A DNA stretch of 64,000 bases from Bacteroidota bacterium (GTDB lineage Bacteria > Bacteroidota > Bacteroidia > Chitinophagales > JADIYW01): contig JADIYW010000036.1 of the NCBI GenBank assembly GCA_016705125.1, positions 62,001-126,000 of the forward strand. The letters are read 5' to 3'. The stretch's first letter is position 1; the number at the start of each line of letters is the position of its first letter. This document shows positions 1-10,200 of this stretch, piece after piece. The position numbers and the translations under genes were made by a program. The notes below the pieces were generated by a model. It was not told the origin of the DNA. It did no database searches and worked only from the letters and a program-made list of their open reading frames with translations.

Positions 1-1464
1 ATTTTTTCTATTTGGAACAAAATGAAAAAAAAGGAAATCGAATTTGAAGATGTTTATGATAAATTTGCCATTCGAATAATTATAGACTCTCCAATTGATA
101 AAGAAAAAGAAGATTGTTGGCGTGCATATTCCATTATTACCGACCTTTATCATCCAAGTCCTAACCGTTTGCGAGATTGGATTTCACATCCCAAAGCAAA
201 TGGATACGAATCGTTGCACACCACCGTAATGGGTCCAAAGGGCAAATGGGTAGAAGTTCAGATTAGAACCGAAAGAATGGACATAATAGCCGAAAGAGGA
301 TTGGCAGCACATTGGAAATACAAAGAAAATAAAGGCTCTAAAACCGTAGACGATGCTGTAGAAAATTGGCTTTCTACAGTAAGAGAAATATTGAAAAATC
401 CAGAAGCCAATCCAATAGAATTCATAAATGACTTTAAACTACAACTTTACGCACAAGAAATATATACTTTTACTCCAGGAGGTGATTTAAAAATTTTACC
501 AAAAAACTCAACTGCACTTGATTTCGCATATAGCATACACACCGGGTTGGGTGACCATTGCATTGGAGCAAAGGTGAACAACAAATTGGTTCCTATTAGC
601 CATACTTTAAAAAATGGCGATCAAATAGAAATAATCTCATCTAAAAAGCAAAAACCAAATGAAGATTGGCTCAACTTTGTGATTACGAGTAGAGCAAAAT
701 CAAAGATAAAATATGCGTTAAAAGAAGTAAAAAAAGAAATTGGCGAAGAAGGGAAAGCAATTCTTGACAGAAAATTAAGGCAACTAAAAGCCAATTTCAA
801 TGGTGAAAATGTGCAACTTTTAGCAAACTATTATAAGAAAAATAGCATCCTTGACTTATACTATGACATTGCAAATGACAAAGTAGAACTATCAAAACTT
901 AAGGGATTAAAAATAATTGGAGGCAATTTTGAAATGCCCAAACCAGAAAAAAAAGATTTAATCATTCACAAAGAATTCAAACCTTCATTATCTCCAGAAG
1001 AAATTTCAAAAAATACAGAATTAGTGATTTTTGGTGAATCGAATATGATTCCTTATGAATTTGCAAAATGTTGTGCACCAATACCTGGAGATGATGTAGT
1101 CGGTTTTTTATCTATAAATGGCATGGTAAAAATTCACAGAACAAGTTGCCCTAATATGCTTAATTTAATGTCGAAATATGGATATAGGATTGTAAAAACT
1201 AGATGGACAAACCCTCGAAAACCAGAATTTCTTACAGGTATTTTGATAAATGGATTGGATGATATTGGGCTTATGAATAATATCACTCAAATTATTTCTG
1301 GTGAGTTAAAGTTAAATATGAAGTCGCTTTCAATTGAATCAAAAGATGGAATTGTAGAAGGAACTATTTATATTTACATTCAGGATCAAGATCAATTAAA
1401 TGAACTAATCAACAAACTAAAGCAATTACAAGGGATCATTTCGGTAAATAGAATTGAAAAATAA
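1..1464 (+). CDS. RelA/SpoT (RSH) (p)ppGpp synthetase/hydrolase, 5'-truncated by window edge
   Basis: Bifunctional-type RSH enzyme of the stringent response, which makes and degrades (p)ppGpp. The frame is open from base 1: the codons before the Met at 22 read IFSIWNK, matching the conserved SIxxKM stretch of the synthetase domain. The Met at 22 is therefore internal, and the N-terminal HD hydrolase domain lies upstream of the window. Counting from that Met: synthetase core with DKFAIRII (13-20), HPKANGYESLHT (56-67), EVQIRT (78-83) and AAHWKYKE (95-102); TGS domain about 146-210; zinc-finger/Cys-rich part with CCAPIPGDD (350-358) and the later Cys of RTSCPNM; C-terminal ACT domain about 400-480. 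Followed after 11 bases by the Fur-family gene, so probably cotranscribed. Whether the hydrolase domain is active cannot be judged here. Confidence 0.93.
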   Translation: MFSIWNKMKKKEIEFEDVYDKFAIRIIIDSPIDKEKEDCWRAYSIITDLYHPSPNRLRDWISHPKANGYESLHTTVMGPKGKWVEVQIRTERMDIIAERGLAAHWKYKENKGSKTVDDAVENWLSTVREILKNPEANPIEFINDFKLQLYAQEIYTFTPGGDLKILPKNSTALDFAYSIHTGLGDHCIGAKVNNKLVPISHTLKNGDQIEIISSKKQKPNEDWLNFVITSRAKSKIKYALKEVKKEIGEEGKAILDRKLRQLKANFNGENVQLLANYYKKNSILDLYYDIANDKVELSKLKGLKIIGGNFEMPKPEKKDLIIHKEFKPSLSPEEISKNTELVIFGESNMIPYEFAKCCAPIPGDDVVGFLSINGMVKIHRTSCPNMLNLMSKYGYRIVKTRWTNPRKPEFLTGILINGLDDIGLMNNITQIISGELKLNMKSLSIESKDGIVEGTIYIYIQDQDQLNELINKLKQLQGIISVNRIEK

Positions 1465-1475
1465 TTACATTTATT

Positions 1476-1940
1476 ATGATGAATATTGAAAAAAAAATAG
1501 ATCCTAAATTAAATGCAGAGGTAAGAAAAATTTTCACCCTTTATTTAGAAGAGAATAAACAACGAAAAACACCTGAGCGCTTTTCCATTTTAGAAGAAAT
1601 ATACAATCAAATAGGCCATTTTGATGCAGAGGATTTGTATTTAAAAATGAAAAGAAAATCCTATAATGTAAGTAGAGCAACTGTGTATAATACCTTAGAG
1701 TTATTGGTCAATAGCGATTTGATTACAAAACATCAGTTTGGAGAAAACCACGCACAGTATGAAAAAGCGTATGGTTCTCGACAGCATGACCATCTTATAT
1801 GTATAAATTGTGGTAAAGTAATTGAGTTTTGCGAGCCTAGGTTACAACAAATAAAAGAGTCGATGTCAGAAATATTTGATATGGAAATAAAACGCCACGC
1901 TTTAACACTTTATGGAACTTGTAAATTAGGGTGTAAATAA
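1476..1940 (+). CDS. Fur-family metal-responsive transcriptional repressor
   Basis: Fur superfamily regulator (154 aa, normal size). The N-terminal winged helix includes the recognition-helix stretch SRATVYNTLELL (about residues 66-77). The C-terminal dimerisation and metal part has the hallmark HDHLICINCGKVIEF (about 104-118) with a first Cys pair CINC and a C-terminal second pair CKLGC, which would form the structural zinc site. Lies 11 bases after the RSH gene. Two adjacent Met codons open the gene and either could be used. The sequence does not separate a true iron-sensing Fur from PerR or Zur, so no symbol is given. Confidence 0.88.
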   Translation: MMNIEKKIDPKLNAEVRKIFTLYLEENKQRKTPERFSILEEIYNQIGHFDAEDLYLKMKRKSYNVSRATVYNTLELLVNSDLITKHQFGENHAQYEKAYGSRQHDHLICINCGKVIEFCEPRLQQIKESMSEIFDMEIKRHALTLYGTCKLGCK

Positions 1941-2055
1941 TTTTACAGAAGCCTTTTTTGAAAAATAAATAATCCTAAAATATTGGCTTAAATAGAAAAA
2001 TCACATTCTTTTTATAAAGTTAATATCTTTATTAAAAATTAAGTCTTCGTTTTCC

Positions 2056-2063
2056 TATTTTTG
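2056..2063 (+). promoter_or_regulatory. -7 promoter element of purA
   Basis: TATTTTTG matches the Bacteroidota -7 consensus TAnnTTTG and ends 21 bases before the ATG at 2085. No clear TTG -33 element is seen. It overlaps the upstream in-frame TTG at 2061, which argues against that codon as the translation start. Confidence 0.6.
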
Positions 2064-2084
2064 TTACCAATCATTATTGATTTT

Positions 2085-3362
2085 ATGAAAGTAGATGTAA
2101 TATTAGGCCTACAATGGGGCGATGAAGGAAAAGGCAAAATTGTAGATTTCTTAGCCGATAAATATGAAATAATTGCACGATTTCAGGGAGGTCCAAATGC
2201 TGGCCACACCCTTGTAATTAACGGAACAAAGCGTGTTTTACATACTATCCCATCAGGTATTTTTAGAGAGGGTTGCATGAATTTAATTGGAAATGGTGTT
2301 GTAATTGACCCAATTACCTTATTAAAAGAAATAAACACCCTTAAAGCGGATGGAATTCCGGTTGAAGACAGATTGATAATTGCCAAACGGGCTAATTTAA
2401 TCTTGCCAACGCATAAAATATTAGATGCAGCATCTGAAACATCAAAAGGAAACGCCAAAATTGGTTCAACCTTAAAAGGAATTGGGCCAACTTACATGGA
2501 CAAAACGGGAAGAAATGGCTTGCGTATTGGCGATATTTTGGACGATGATTTTATGACAAAATACGAACTCCTAAAAAATAAGCACCTTTCTTTAATTCAA
2601 ATTTATCAATACGATTTTGAATTAGAAGACATGGAAAAAGAATGGCTAAGCGCTATTACTGAATTAAAAAAATTAAAATTAGTTGAATCCACCTATTATA
2701 TCCAAGACCAACTAAAAAATGGAAAGCGAATTTTAGCTGAAGGTGCTCAAGGCACTATGCTTGATATTGATTTTGGAACATATCCTTTCGTTACCTCTTC
2801 AAATACTATTTCTGCTGCAGTTTGCACAGGATTAGGCATTTCACCCAAAGAAATCGGAGAAGTAATTGGAATCACCAAAGCCTATTGCACAAGAGTGGGA
2901 AGCGGTCCTTTTCCTTCAGAATTAAATGACGAAATTGGAGAAAAATTAAGGACAATTGGTAAAGAATTTGGTGCTACCACTGGCCGACCAAGGCGATGTG
3001 GTTGGATGGATATTCCAGCACTAAAATATGCTTGTTTTCTTAATGGAGTAACAAGTTTAGTAATTACAAAAATGGACTGCCTACAAGCTTTTGACACCTT
3101 TTCGGTTGCCGAAAAATATGTGTACAATGGTAAAGAATCAGATGAATTGCCTTTTGATTTATGCAAAACTGAAATCACTACTATTTTAAAAGATTTCCCT
3201 ACTTGGGGCAATCAGGAAATATCAGGAAATAATGTTCCTAACGAAATAAAAACATTCATTTCTTTTGTAGAAAAATCTTTAAATGTACCAGTTGAATGGA
3301 TGTCATTTGGCCCTGAAAGGGAAAAATTAATCCACTTTAGAGCAGGAGAAATTATTGCATAA
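2085..3362 (+). CDS. purA: Adenylosuccinate synthetase
   Basis: Condenses IMP with aspartate using GTP, the first committed step from IMP to AMP. 425 aa, full length. GDEGKGK near the N-terminus is the GTP-binding P-loop with catalytic Asp, followed by GGPNAGHT. Further signatures are GIGPTYMDK, TRVGSGPFPSE and TTGRPRRCGWMD, then the guanine-binding region TKMD. The reading frame is open back to a TTG at 2061, but that codon sits inside the promoter -7 element, and relatives begin with MKVDVxLGLQWGDEG, so ATG 2085 is chosen. pabB follows with a 2-base gap. PurA is a known target of (p)ppGpp inhibition in other bacteria, and an RSH gene lies two genes upstream. Confidence 0.97.
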   Translation: MKVDVILGLQWGDEGKGKIVDFLADKYEIIARFQGGPNAGHTLVINGTKRVLHTIPSGIFREGCMNLIGNGVVIDPITLLKEINTLKADGIPVEDRLIIAKRANLILPTHKILDAASETSKGNAKIGSTLKGIGPTYMDKTGRNGLRIGDILDDDFMTKYELLKNKHLSLIQIYQYDFELEDMEKEWLSAITELKKLKLVESTYYIQDQLKNGKRILAEGAQGTMLDIDFGTYPFVTSSNTISAAVCTGLGISPKEIGEVIGITKAYCTRVGSGPFPSELNDEIGEKLRTIGKEFGATTGRPRRCGWMDIPALKYACFLNGVTSLVITKMDCLQAFDTFSVAEKYVYNGKESDELPFDLCKTEITTILKDFPTWGNQEISGNNVPNEIKTFISFVEKSLNVPVEWMSFGPEREKLIHFRAGEIIA

Positions 3363-3364
3363 TA

Positions 3365-4666
3365 ATGCGGAATTTTTATCCTTTAGCTGTAGAAGATGAG
3401 AAAGAATTTAAAGCACAGTTGTTAGAATTATCAAAATTTATTTCTCCCTTTTGTTCACTAGAGAGTAATAATTATCCAAACTATCCCTACGCTCATTTTG
3501 GGAGTATGATTGCGATTGGGAGCATCGAAGAGTTTAATCCACTGCCCAATTTACTGGATGAATGGGGCAATTTTCAAAGAAAAGCGAAAGACTGGATATT
3601 TGGATATTTTAGTTATGACATTAAAAACCAAATAGAACCAAGTTTAAGTTCTAATAATATTGATGAATTAGAATTTCCCGATTGCCATTTTTTTGTTCCG
3701 AAATATCTAATTTCATTTTTTAATGGTTCTGTTTCAATTGGTGTTAGAAACCAAGACGATTTAGTTCAGTTTGAATCCCTTTTAAAAAAAATAAAACAAG
3801 TTAAAAAAGAGGAAAAACGTTCTGCTTCATTTAATATGAAATCTCGTATTTCAAAAGCCGATTATATAAAAAAAGTAGAAGGACTAAAAGACCATATTTT
3901 AAATGGCGATATTTATGAGATTAATTACTGTATGGAGTTATTTGCCAAAAATGTGGACATAAATCCAATCTCAGTTTATGAGCACTTATGCGAAATTTCT
4001 AAAGCACCATTTGGAGTATTTTATAATAATAATGAGCATTTCCTTTCCTGCTCAAGCCCTGAAAGATTTTTAAAAAGAGACAACAACAAACTTATAAGTC
4101 AACCAATAAAAGGCACAATTAAAAGAGGAATAAACACAACCGAAGATATTTTGCTTAAAAACAAACTATCTAATGATGAAAAGGAAAAAACCGAAAATGT
4201 AATGATAGTAGATTTGGTTAGAAATGATTTGGCCAAAATATCGAAAAAAAACACAGTCAAAGTTGAGGAATTATGCAACATTTATACTTTCGAAACGGTA
4301 CATCAAATGATTTCTACAATCACATCAGAAATTGAAAAAGACATACCAATAGAATCTATATTTAAAGCTACTTTTCCTATGGGAAGTATGACTGGCGCTC
4401 CAAAATTAAATGCTATGAAATTTTCAGAATTATACGAAATATCAAAAAGAGGTCTATATTCTGGTACCGTTGGCTATATTACTCCACAAGGCAATTTTGA
4501 TTTTAACGTAGTTATTAGAAGTATCCTATACAATCAAAAAAAAGGCTATTTATCAATACAAGTAGGCAGTGCCATTACTTTTAACAGCAATCCTGAAAGC
4601 GAGTATGCCGAATGTTTATTAAAGGCCAAAGGTTTATTGAAAGCACTTGAAGTAGAGATTGAATAA
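3365..4666 (+). CDS. pabB: Aminodeoxychorismate synthase component I (PabB-type chorismate-binding enzyme)
   Basis: Converts chorismate plus ammonia to 4-amino-4-deoxychorismate, leading to p-aminobenzoate and folate. 433 aa with the anthranilate-synthase-I fold: variable N-terminal half, then from about residue 165 the chorismate-binding domain with GDIYEINYC, SSPERFL, PIKGTIKRG, ENVMIVDLVRNDL, FPMGSMTGAPK and the C-terminal QVGSAITFNSNPESEYAE. The Lys of PIKGT is the PabB-specific residue; anthranilate synthase TrpE has Ala there, which separates this from TrpE. Starts 2 bases after purA, so the two are translationally close. No pabA glutaminase gene is adjacent. Convergent with tyrS, 8 bases away. 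Confidence 0.9.
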   Translation: MRNFYPLAVEDEKEFKAQLLELSKFISPFCSLESNNYPNYPYAHFGSMIAIGSIEEFNPLPNLLDEWGNFQRKAKDWIFGYFSYDIKNQIEPSLSSNNIDELEFPDCHFFVPKYLISFFNGSVSIGVRNQDDLVQFESLLKKIKQVKKEEKRSASFNMKSRISKADYIKKVEGLKDHILNGDIYEINYCMELFAKNVDINPISVYEHLCEISKAPFGVFYNNNEHFLSCSSPERFLKRDNNKLISQPIKGTIKRGINTTEDILLKNKLSNDEKEKTENVMIVDLVRNDLAKISKKNTVKVEELCNIYTFETVHQMISTITSEIEKDIPIESIFKATFPMGSMTGAPKLNAMKFSELYEISKRGLYSGTVGYITPQGNFDFNVVIRSILYNQKKGYLSIQVGSAITFNSNPESEYAECLLKAKGLLKALEVEIE

Positions 4667-4674
4667 ACAATATA

Positions 4675-5955
4675 CTATTCAAAAACCACTAAAAAGTATT
4701 CTTTCTTGCCTTTTTTTACCAATAAATACTTATTGTTTAAAAGATCTTTAATGTCTAGGATTTGCTCTTCATTTTCAATTTTATCAAAATTTAGGCTTAA
4801 ACCACCACCTTTTATGGTTCTTTTTGCATCGGATTTAGAGGCCTGTATTTGTGTGTGATTTGCTAATAAATCTAAAACATTCAAGCCGTTCTCCAAAAGT
4901 GCAATATCGCATTTGAAAACCACACTACCTTCAAAAACCTCCAACAATTCAGTGTCAGACAACTGCTCCAGAGTAGCTTTTGTAGGCTTTCCAAATAGAA
5001 CATCAGAAGAAAGCATTGCCCTTTGTAAATCCATCTTAGAGTGAACCCTTTCAGTTAGTTCTTGCGCCAAATCTTTTTGCAGTGTTCTTTTACCTGGGTT
5101 TTCCAATTCCAATTTTTCCAATGCTTCAATTTCTTCTCGACCTTTAAGACTAAATATTCTTATATACGTTTTTATGTCCTCATCCGATGCATTTAACCAG
5201 AATTGGTAAAACTTGAATGGAGAAGTTTTCTTTGGGTCTAACCAAATATTACCACTTTCAGACTTGCCAAACTTTGAACCATCAGCCTTTTTTATTAAAG
5301 GTGTAGTTAATGCAAATGCACTACCAACACCCTTTTTTCTTATTAATTCAGTACCTGTAACGATATTTCCCCATTGATCGCTACCGCCCATTTGCAATTT
5401 CACGCCTTTATTTTCAAATAACCACAAAAAATCATACCCTTGCACAAGTTGGTACGAAAATTCAGTAAAAGACATCCCATTATCTAACCTATTTTGAACC
5501 GAATCTTTTGCCAGCATATAATTTACCGTTATATATTTACCTATATCACGAATAAAATTTAAAAAAGAAAAATCTTTAAACCAATCATAATTATTTACTA
5601 TTTCAGCAGAATTAATACCACAATCAAAATTTAAAAATTTTTCCAATTGTGCTTTCTGACAAGCAAGATTATGGTTCAATTCCGTTTCGCTTAAAAGATT
5701 TCTTTCCAAACTCTTACCAGAAGGATCGCCAACCATACCAGTAGCTCCACCTACTAAAGCTATCGGTTTATGCCCGCACCTTTGGAAATGAGTTAAAGTC
5801 ATAATTTGAACCAAATTGCCCACTCCTAATGAATCCGCAGTTGGATCAAAACCTATATATCCGATAACCATTTCTTTTGACAATAAATCTTCCGTTCCAG
5901 GAACGAAATCTTGTAGCATTTTACGCCAGCCTAATTCTTCAATAAAATTTTTCAT
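4675..5955 (-). CDS. tyrS: Tyrosyl-tRNA synthetase with an altered HIGH motif
   Basis: Class Ic aminoacyl-tRNA synthetase charging tRNA-Tyr (426 aa from the chosen start). Seen: GYIGFDPTADSL (32-43), VGGATGMVGDPSGKS (68-82), YDFLWL, QMGGSDQWGN (188-197), KFGKS as the KMSKS equivalent (228-232), and an S4-type RNA-binding domain at the C-terminus. The HIGH-equivalent reads GVGN (44-47): the first His, which in the family helps bind the ATP phosphates, is Gly. The codon is clearly gga. The start is ATG 5955 because the upstream in-frame TTG at 5967 overlaps a -7 promoter element and relatives begin MKNFxEEL. The rest of the protein looks intact, so I expect a real TyrS. Confidence 0.94.
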   Translation of the reverse strand: MKNFIEELGWRKMLQDFVPGTEDLLSKEMVIGYIGFDPTADSLGVGNLVQIMTLTHFQRCGHKPIALVGGATGMVGDPSGKSLERNLLSETELNHNLACQKAQLEKFLNFDCGINSAEIVNNYDWFKDFSFLNFIRDIGKYITVNYMLAKDSVQNRLDNGMSFTEFSYQLVQGYDFLWLFENKGVKLQMGGSDQWGNIVTGTELIRKKGVGSAFALTTPLIKKADGSKFGKSESGNIWLDPKKTSPFKFYQFWLNASDEDIKTYIRIFSLKGREEIEALEKLELENPGKRTLQKDLAQELTERVHSKMDLQRAMLSSDVLFGKPTKATLEQLSDTELLEVFEGSVVFKCDIALLENGLNVLDLLANHTQIQASKSDAKRTIKGGGLSLNFDKIENEEQILDIKDLLNNKYLLVKKGKKEYFLVVFE

Positions 5956-5964
5956 AATAGATTG

Positions 5965-5972
5965 CAAAGATA
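5965..5972 (-). promoter_or_regulatory. -7 promoter element of tyrS
   Basis: Read on the minus strand this is TATCTTTG, a full match to TAnnTTTG, 9 bases before the ATG at 5955, giving a very short leader. No TTG at the expected -33 distance. Confidence 0.5.
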
Positions 5973-6146
5973 AATAGAACTAAATCCTTTTTTAAAAAAA
6001 GTTATCTGTTTATCAAAAATAACCGCAACAAATTATATTAATCTTTAATAAACAATGCTTTATAAAAACAATTCTGCGTTTTTATTTTATCATTACTTGT
6101 AAAATAATCAAAAAAGTTTTAAATTCATATTGCAAAAAAAAATTAA

Positions 6147-7226
6147 ATGCTTTTTAGAAATTTAATACTCATTTTCACTTTGTTGTTTTTTACAAACAAA
6201 ACAAAAGCGCAGCCACCGAAATACTCAAATGACTTCATGTATATTGGAGTTGATGCTAGGGCATTAGGACTTGGGAGTGCAGTGAGTGCAGGCGTTTCAG
6301 ACCTAACCGCTGGTTATTATAATCCTGCTGGACTTATACATATACCAAATACCTTTCAAGTAGGGTTTATGCATGCAGAATACTTTGCAGGTATTGCCAA
6401 ATACGACTATTTATCAGCTGCCTTTCCATTCGATAGCAATCGGAATGCACTTGGAATAAGTGTAATAAGGTTTGCGGTAGATGATATTCCAAATACATTG
6501 TCATTATTGGAGCCAGATGGAAGTGTAAATTACGACAATGTAAAAAGTTTCTCGGTAGGCGATTATGGTATTTTACTTTCTTATGCAAGAAGGTTTAACA
6601 ACCGATTTTCGGTAGGCGGTAATGCAAAAGTAGTACACCACAAAGCGGGATCATTTGCCAAATCATGGGGATTTGGAATAGATTTGGGTGCACAATATTT
6701 TTTGAGAGATTGGCGTTTTGGAATTTCAATTAAAGATATTACTTCCACATTTAATGCTTGGAGTTTTGGTTTTTCAGAAGAGGACTTAGCTACTTTTCAA
6801 TTGACAGGAAATGAAATACCCAACAATAATTTAGAAATAACGCTTCCCAGGATTATTCTTGCCGTTGGCTATTCAAAAGCATGGAAAAAAATAGAATTAA
6901 ATACAGAATTAAATATTGACCTAACCACTGATGGTAAAAGAAATACACTTTTTGGATTTGACCCCATCAGTTTTGACCCACACCTAGGATTGGAATTGGG
7001 GTTTGCAAAAACAGTTTATGTAAGAACTGGAATAAACAATATTCAGCGCGAATTAAATGAAGATGCGACAAAAACTAAAATAACTGTTGCGCCAAATGCA
7101 GGAGTTGGACTAAAAATCAAAACAATTGCTATTGATTATGCGTTTACTGATCCAGGAGCTAGATCGCAGACAAACTATTCTCATATTATTTCCGCGAAAA
7201 TTGGAATAAATAAAAAACAGAGATAA
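6147..7226 (+). CDS. porV2: PorV/PorQ-family outer-membrane protein of type IX secretion (PorV2-like)
   Basis: 359 aa with a signal peptide (MLFRNLILIFTLLFF then KAQ cleavage at about residue 21) and an outer-membrane beta-barrel of the PorV/PorQ family. Family marks are the N-terminal VDARALGLGSAVSAGVSDL and the YYNPAGL stretch, followed by alternating amphipathic strands to the C-terminus. In T9SS, PorV proteins shuttle substrates to the PorU sortase; PorQ belongs to the attachment complex. The next gene, 2 bases downstream, is a PorU-like C25 protease, and this V-then-U pairing is why I favour the PorV2/PorU2 subfamily over classical PorV, which follows PorU. Function in secretion is inferred from family and neighbour. 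Confidence 0.8.
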   Translation: MLFRNLILIFTLLFFTNKTKAQPPKYSNDFMYIGVDARALGLGSAVSAGVSDLTAGYYNPAGLIHIPNTFQVGFMHAEYFAGIAKYDYLSAAFPFDSNRNALGISVIRFAVDDIPNTLSLLEPDGSVNYDNVKSFSVGDYGILLSYARRFNNRFSVGGNAKVVHHKAGSFAKSWGFGIDLGAQYFLRDWRFGISIKDITSTFNAWSFGFSEEDLATFQLTGNEIPNNNLEITLPRIILAVGYSKAWKKIELNTELNIDLTTDGKRNTLFGFDPISFDPHLGLELGFAKTVYVRTGINNIQRELNEDATKTKITVAPNAGVGLKIKTIAIDYAFTDPGARSQTNYSHIISAKIGINKKQR

Positions 7227-7228
7227 TT

Positions 7229-10200
7229 ATGAAAAATATTTCCAAATTACTTATTGGCATTTCATTAATAATCATTTCATTTAGTTTGAATGCACAGAAT
7301 TACTATAATGAATGGATAAATTATGGGCTTACCTACTACAAATTTAAATCTCCAACTACTGGTATTCACCGAATAAATTATAATGCGTTAAGAGAAGCAG
7401 GAATTGATAGCACAAAATTGATTGGAAAGGATATTCAACTAATTAGAAATGGACAAGAGGTAACATTATTTGTCTCTTCATCAAATCTTTTTGGCGCAAG
7501 CGACTATATAGAATTTTATGGTGAAAAAAATGATGGCATCCCTGACACTAAATTGTTTCCTAAGCCAGAAGATCAGTTTCACACATATTACAATATGTTT
7601 ACAGACACTGCCTCCTATTTTTTAACCTTGAATACCTCAAATAATAATGCGCGTTTTGAGGTGGTTCCAAACAATATTTCCAATCCTCCACCAAAAGAAC
7701 CTTATTATATTCATCATTCACAAAATGTAAATTTATCTGGATATAGCTTTGGAGAAGTTCCTCAAAATTTAGCTCAATATGGTTTAAATGACTCGCAATT
7801 CAAAGAAGGTGTTGGTCCAACTGGAGGAATCGGCACTGGTGTGATTTCATTTGCAGTGCCATTGGCTACCCCAAATTTATATACCGCAGATCCTAATTTA
7901 GATGCAAAAGGAATTTTTCAATTTTTAAATGATGTGGGACTTTCAACCGACCATTTATTGGAAATAACAATTGGATCAAAAACGATACAGCAGTACTCCA
8001 ACAAATACGGTATTTTGCGATTTGAAATGCCATTAAATGTTTCAGACTTAAATACAAATGGTACATTTGTTCGTTTTGGATTCTTAACTCAAGGAGCTAC
8101 AGATAGAATAAATATTTGGGGAATTAAATATCCTAGAACTTTTTCATTTGAAAATAAAACAAGGTGGTTTTTTTCTGTGTCAAAAACTAATCCTTCTTAT
8201 GTAGAGATTGAAAACTTCAATTTTAACAGCCTTGAACCTACAATCTATGATTTTAAAAATAAGCAATTATTTAAAGGAAAAATAGATGGCAATTTAATTA
8301 AAATTCAATTCCCTTCCTCCACTTATCCTAGAGATAGCATGCTAATTGTTAGTAATATTTCATCAGAAATAACGAATGTAGGCGTATTAAAACCTTTAAA
8401 ATTTACCAATTATATTCAGGCTGGACAAGAAGGAGATTATATAATTATTTCAAACAAAAGATTAATTGCTAGCACTTCAGGAGATAATTTCTTAGAAAAA
8501 TTTAAAGAGTATCGTAATTCCTTTGATGGTGGTGCTTATCAATCCCAAATCTTTTATATAGATGAACTAGAAGATCAATTTGCATGGGGAATAAAAAACC
8601 ACTCTTTGAGCATACGTAATTTTGTAAATTATGGAATTGATAGCTTTTCGGTTAAACCAAAATTATTGTTTTTAGTAGGAAAAGGTCAACCATATACCGT
8701 AAAAAACTTGACTAGATTTAACGATATAATGGTACCCACATATGGCGATTATCCCTCTGATTATTTACTTACTGCACGGTCGGGCGCAGATCCAAGACCT
8801 CAATTAGGCATTGGTCGATTTTCATGTTTAAAGGGAGATGAAATTGGCATTTATTTAGAAAAGGTTAAAGAAGTAGAAAGTATAAAATATGACACACTAG
8901 TTTCATCCATGACTCCTGCCAATCAAGAATGGAAAAAAAGAATTATGCATATGGGTGGTGGCAATACCCAACAACAACAAAATACATTTAAAAACTACCT
9001 CAACAACTATAAAGCCAAAATTCAAGGGCCATTTTTTGGAGGAAAAGTATTTGATTTTTTCAAAACATCAACCGACCCCATTCAAATTGCCCAATCAAAA
9101 TATGTTGACTCATTAATCAATGGCGGCTTATCGCTCATTACCTTTTTTGGCCATGCTTCCCTCGACAATATCGATTTCAATTTAGACCCTAATAAAATGC
9201 AAAACAAAGGAAAATACTTTGTAATGATTACAAATGGTTGTTTTGTTGGAAATATTTTTAATACCTACTATAGTTTATCTGAACAATTTCTTTTATTAAA
9301 AGACAAAGCAGCAGTTGGCTATGTTGGCCCTAATTATTTTGGATTTGCAAATTCATTAAATCGGTTTTCAACTAATGTTTATCAAAGCATTAGTATTGAT
9401 AATTATGGTAAAGAAATCGGAATTGTTTTTAAAGAGGCTGTTAGTCCATTTATGACAAGTACTAATTTTTTGGATAGAACAGTTGCACAACAGATGAATT
9501 CACTTTTTGACCCAGCGTTACGGCTTGGTGTATATGCAAGACCAGATTATTACATAGACAATTCGCTTGTAAAAATAATTCCTGAAGTAATATCAACATC
9601 GAATGACTCATTTGAAATAAAAATATTTCATAAAAACCTAGGGAAAGCTTTAGACATAGAATACAAAGTATTAATTGAAAGAATTTTTCCAGATGGTACT
9701 TTTCAAAGTTTTGAAAAAAGAGTATCCGCACCTTACAACAACGATAGCGTGTCATTTAAATTAGAAACAAATCTATTGAAAGGTCAAGGATTAAATAATT
9801 TCAGATTAAAAATAGATGATGCTAATGAAATAGATGAAATTTCAGAAGACAATAATGAAATAACATTTTCCAAATTTATATATGGTAACGATATAAAACC
9901 AATTTACCCCTATGAATTTTGTATTGTTCCAGACATTTCTAATTTGACGCTTAAATTTTCAACCTCTGATATATTTTCGCCACAACAAAAGTTTGTTTTA
10001 CAGATTGATACCACTGAATTCTTTAACAGCCCATTGCTCAAAAGCACAAATATTGTTGCAAATGGCGGTTTAATAGAGTGGAATCCAAATATTTCATTCA
10101 TTCCTGGAAAAGTTTATTATTGGAGAGGTTCCTTGGATACTGTTTTTGGAAATCCCTTTAATTGGAGTTATTCATCATTCCTTTACGACCCTACTCTATC

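Noticed and set aside
2061..2084. Earlier TTG start for purA
   Set aside because: It lies within the promoter -7 box and adds residues not present in the family.
2183..2458. Minus-strand ORF inside purA
   Set aside because: Shadow frame of a well-conserved gene with no domain or signal sequence; the same holds for the other antisense ORFs over real genes.
4658..4682. TTGAATA...TATTCAA inverted repeat between pabB and tyrS stops
   Set aside because: Seven AT-rich pairs without a T tail; too weak to call a terminator.
5956..5967. Earlier TTG start for tyrS
   Set aside because: It overlaps a -7 promoter element; ATG 5955 fits the family.
6082..6107. TTATTTTA...TAAAATAA repeat upstream of the PorV2-like gene
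   Set aside because: Purely A/T arms of eight bases in an A/T-rich gap; likely chance.
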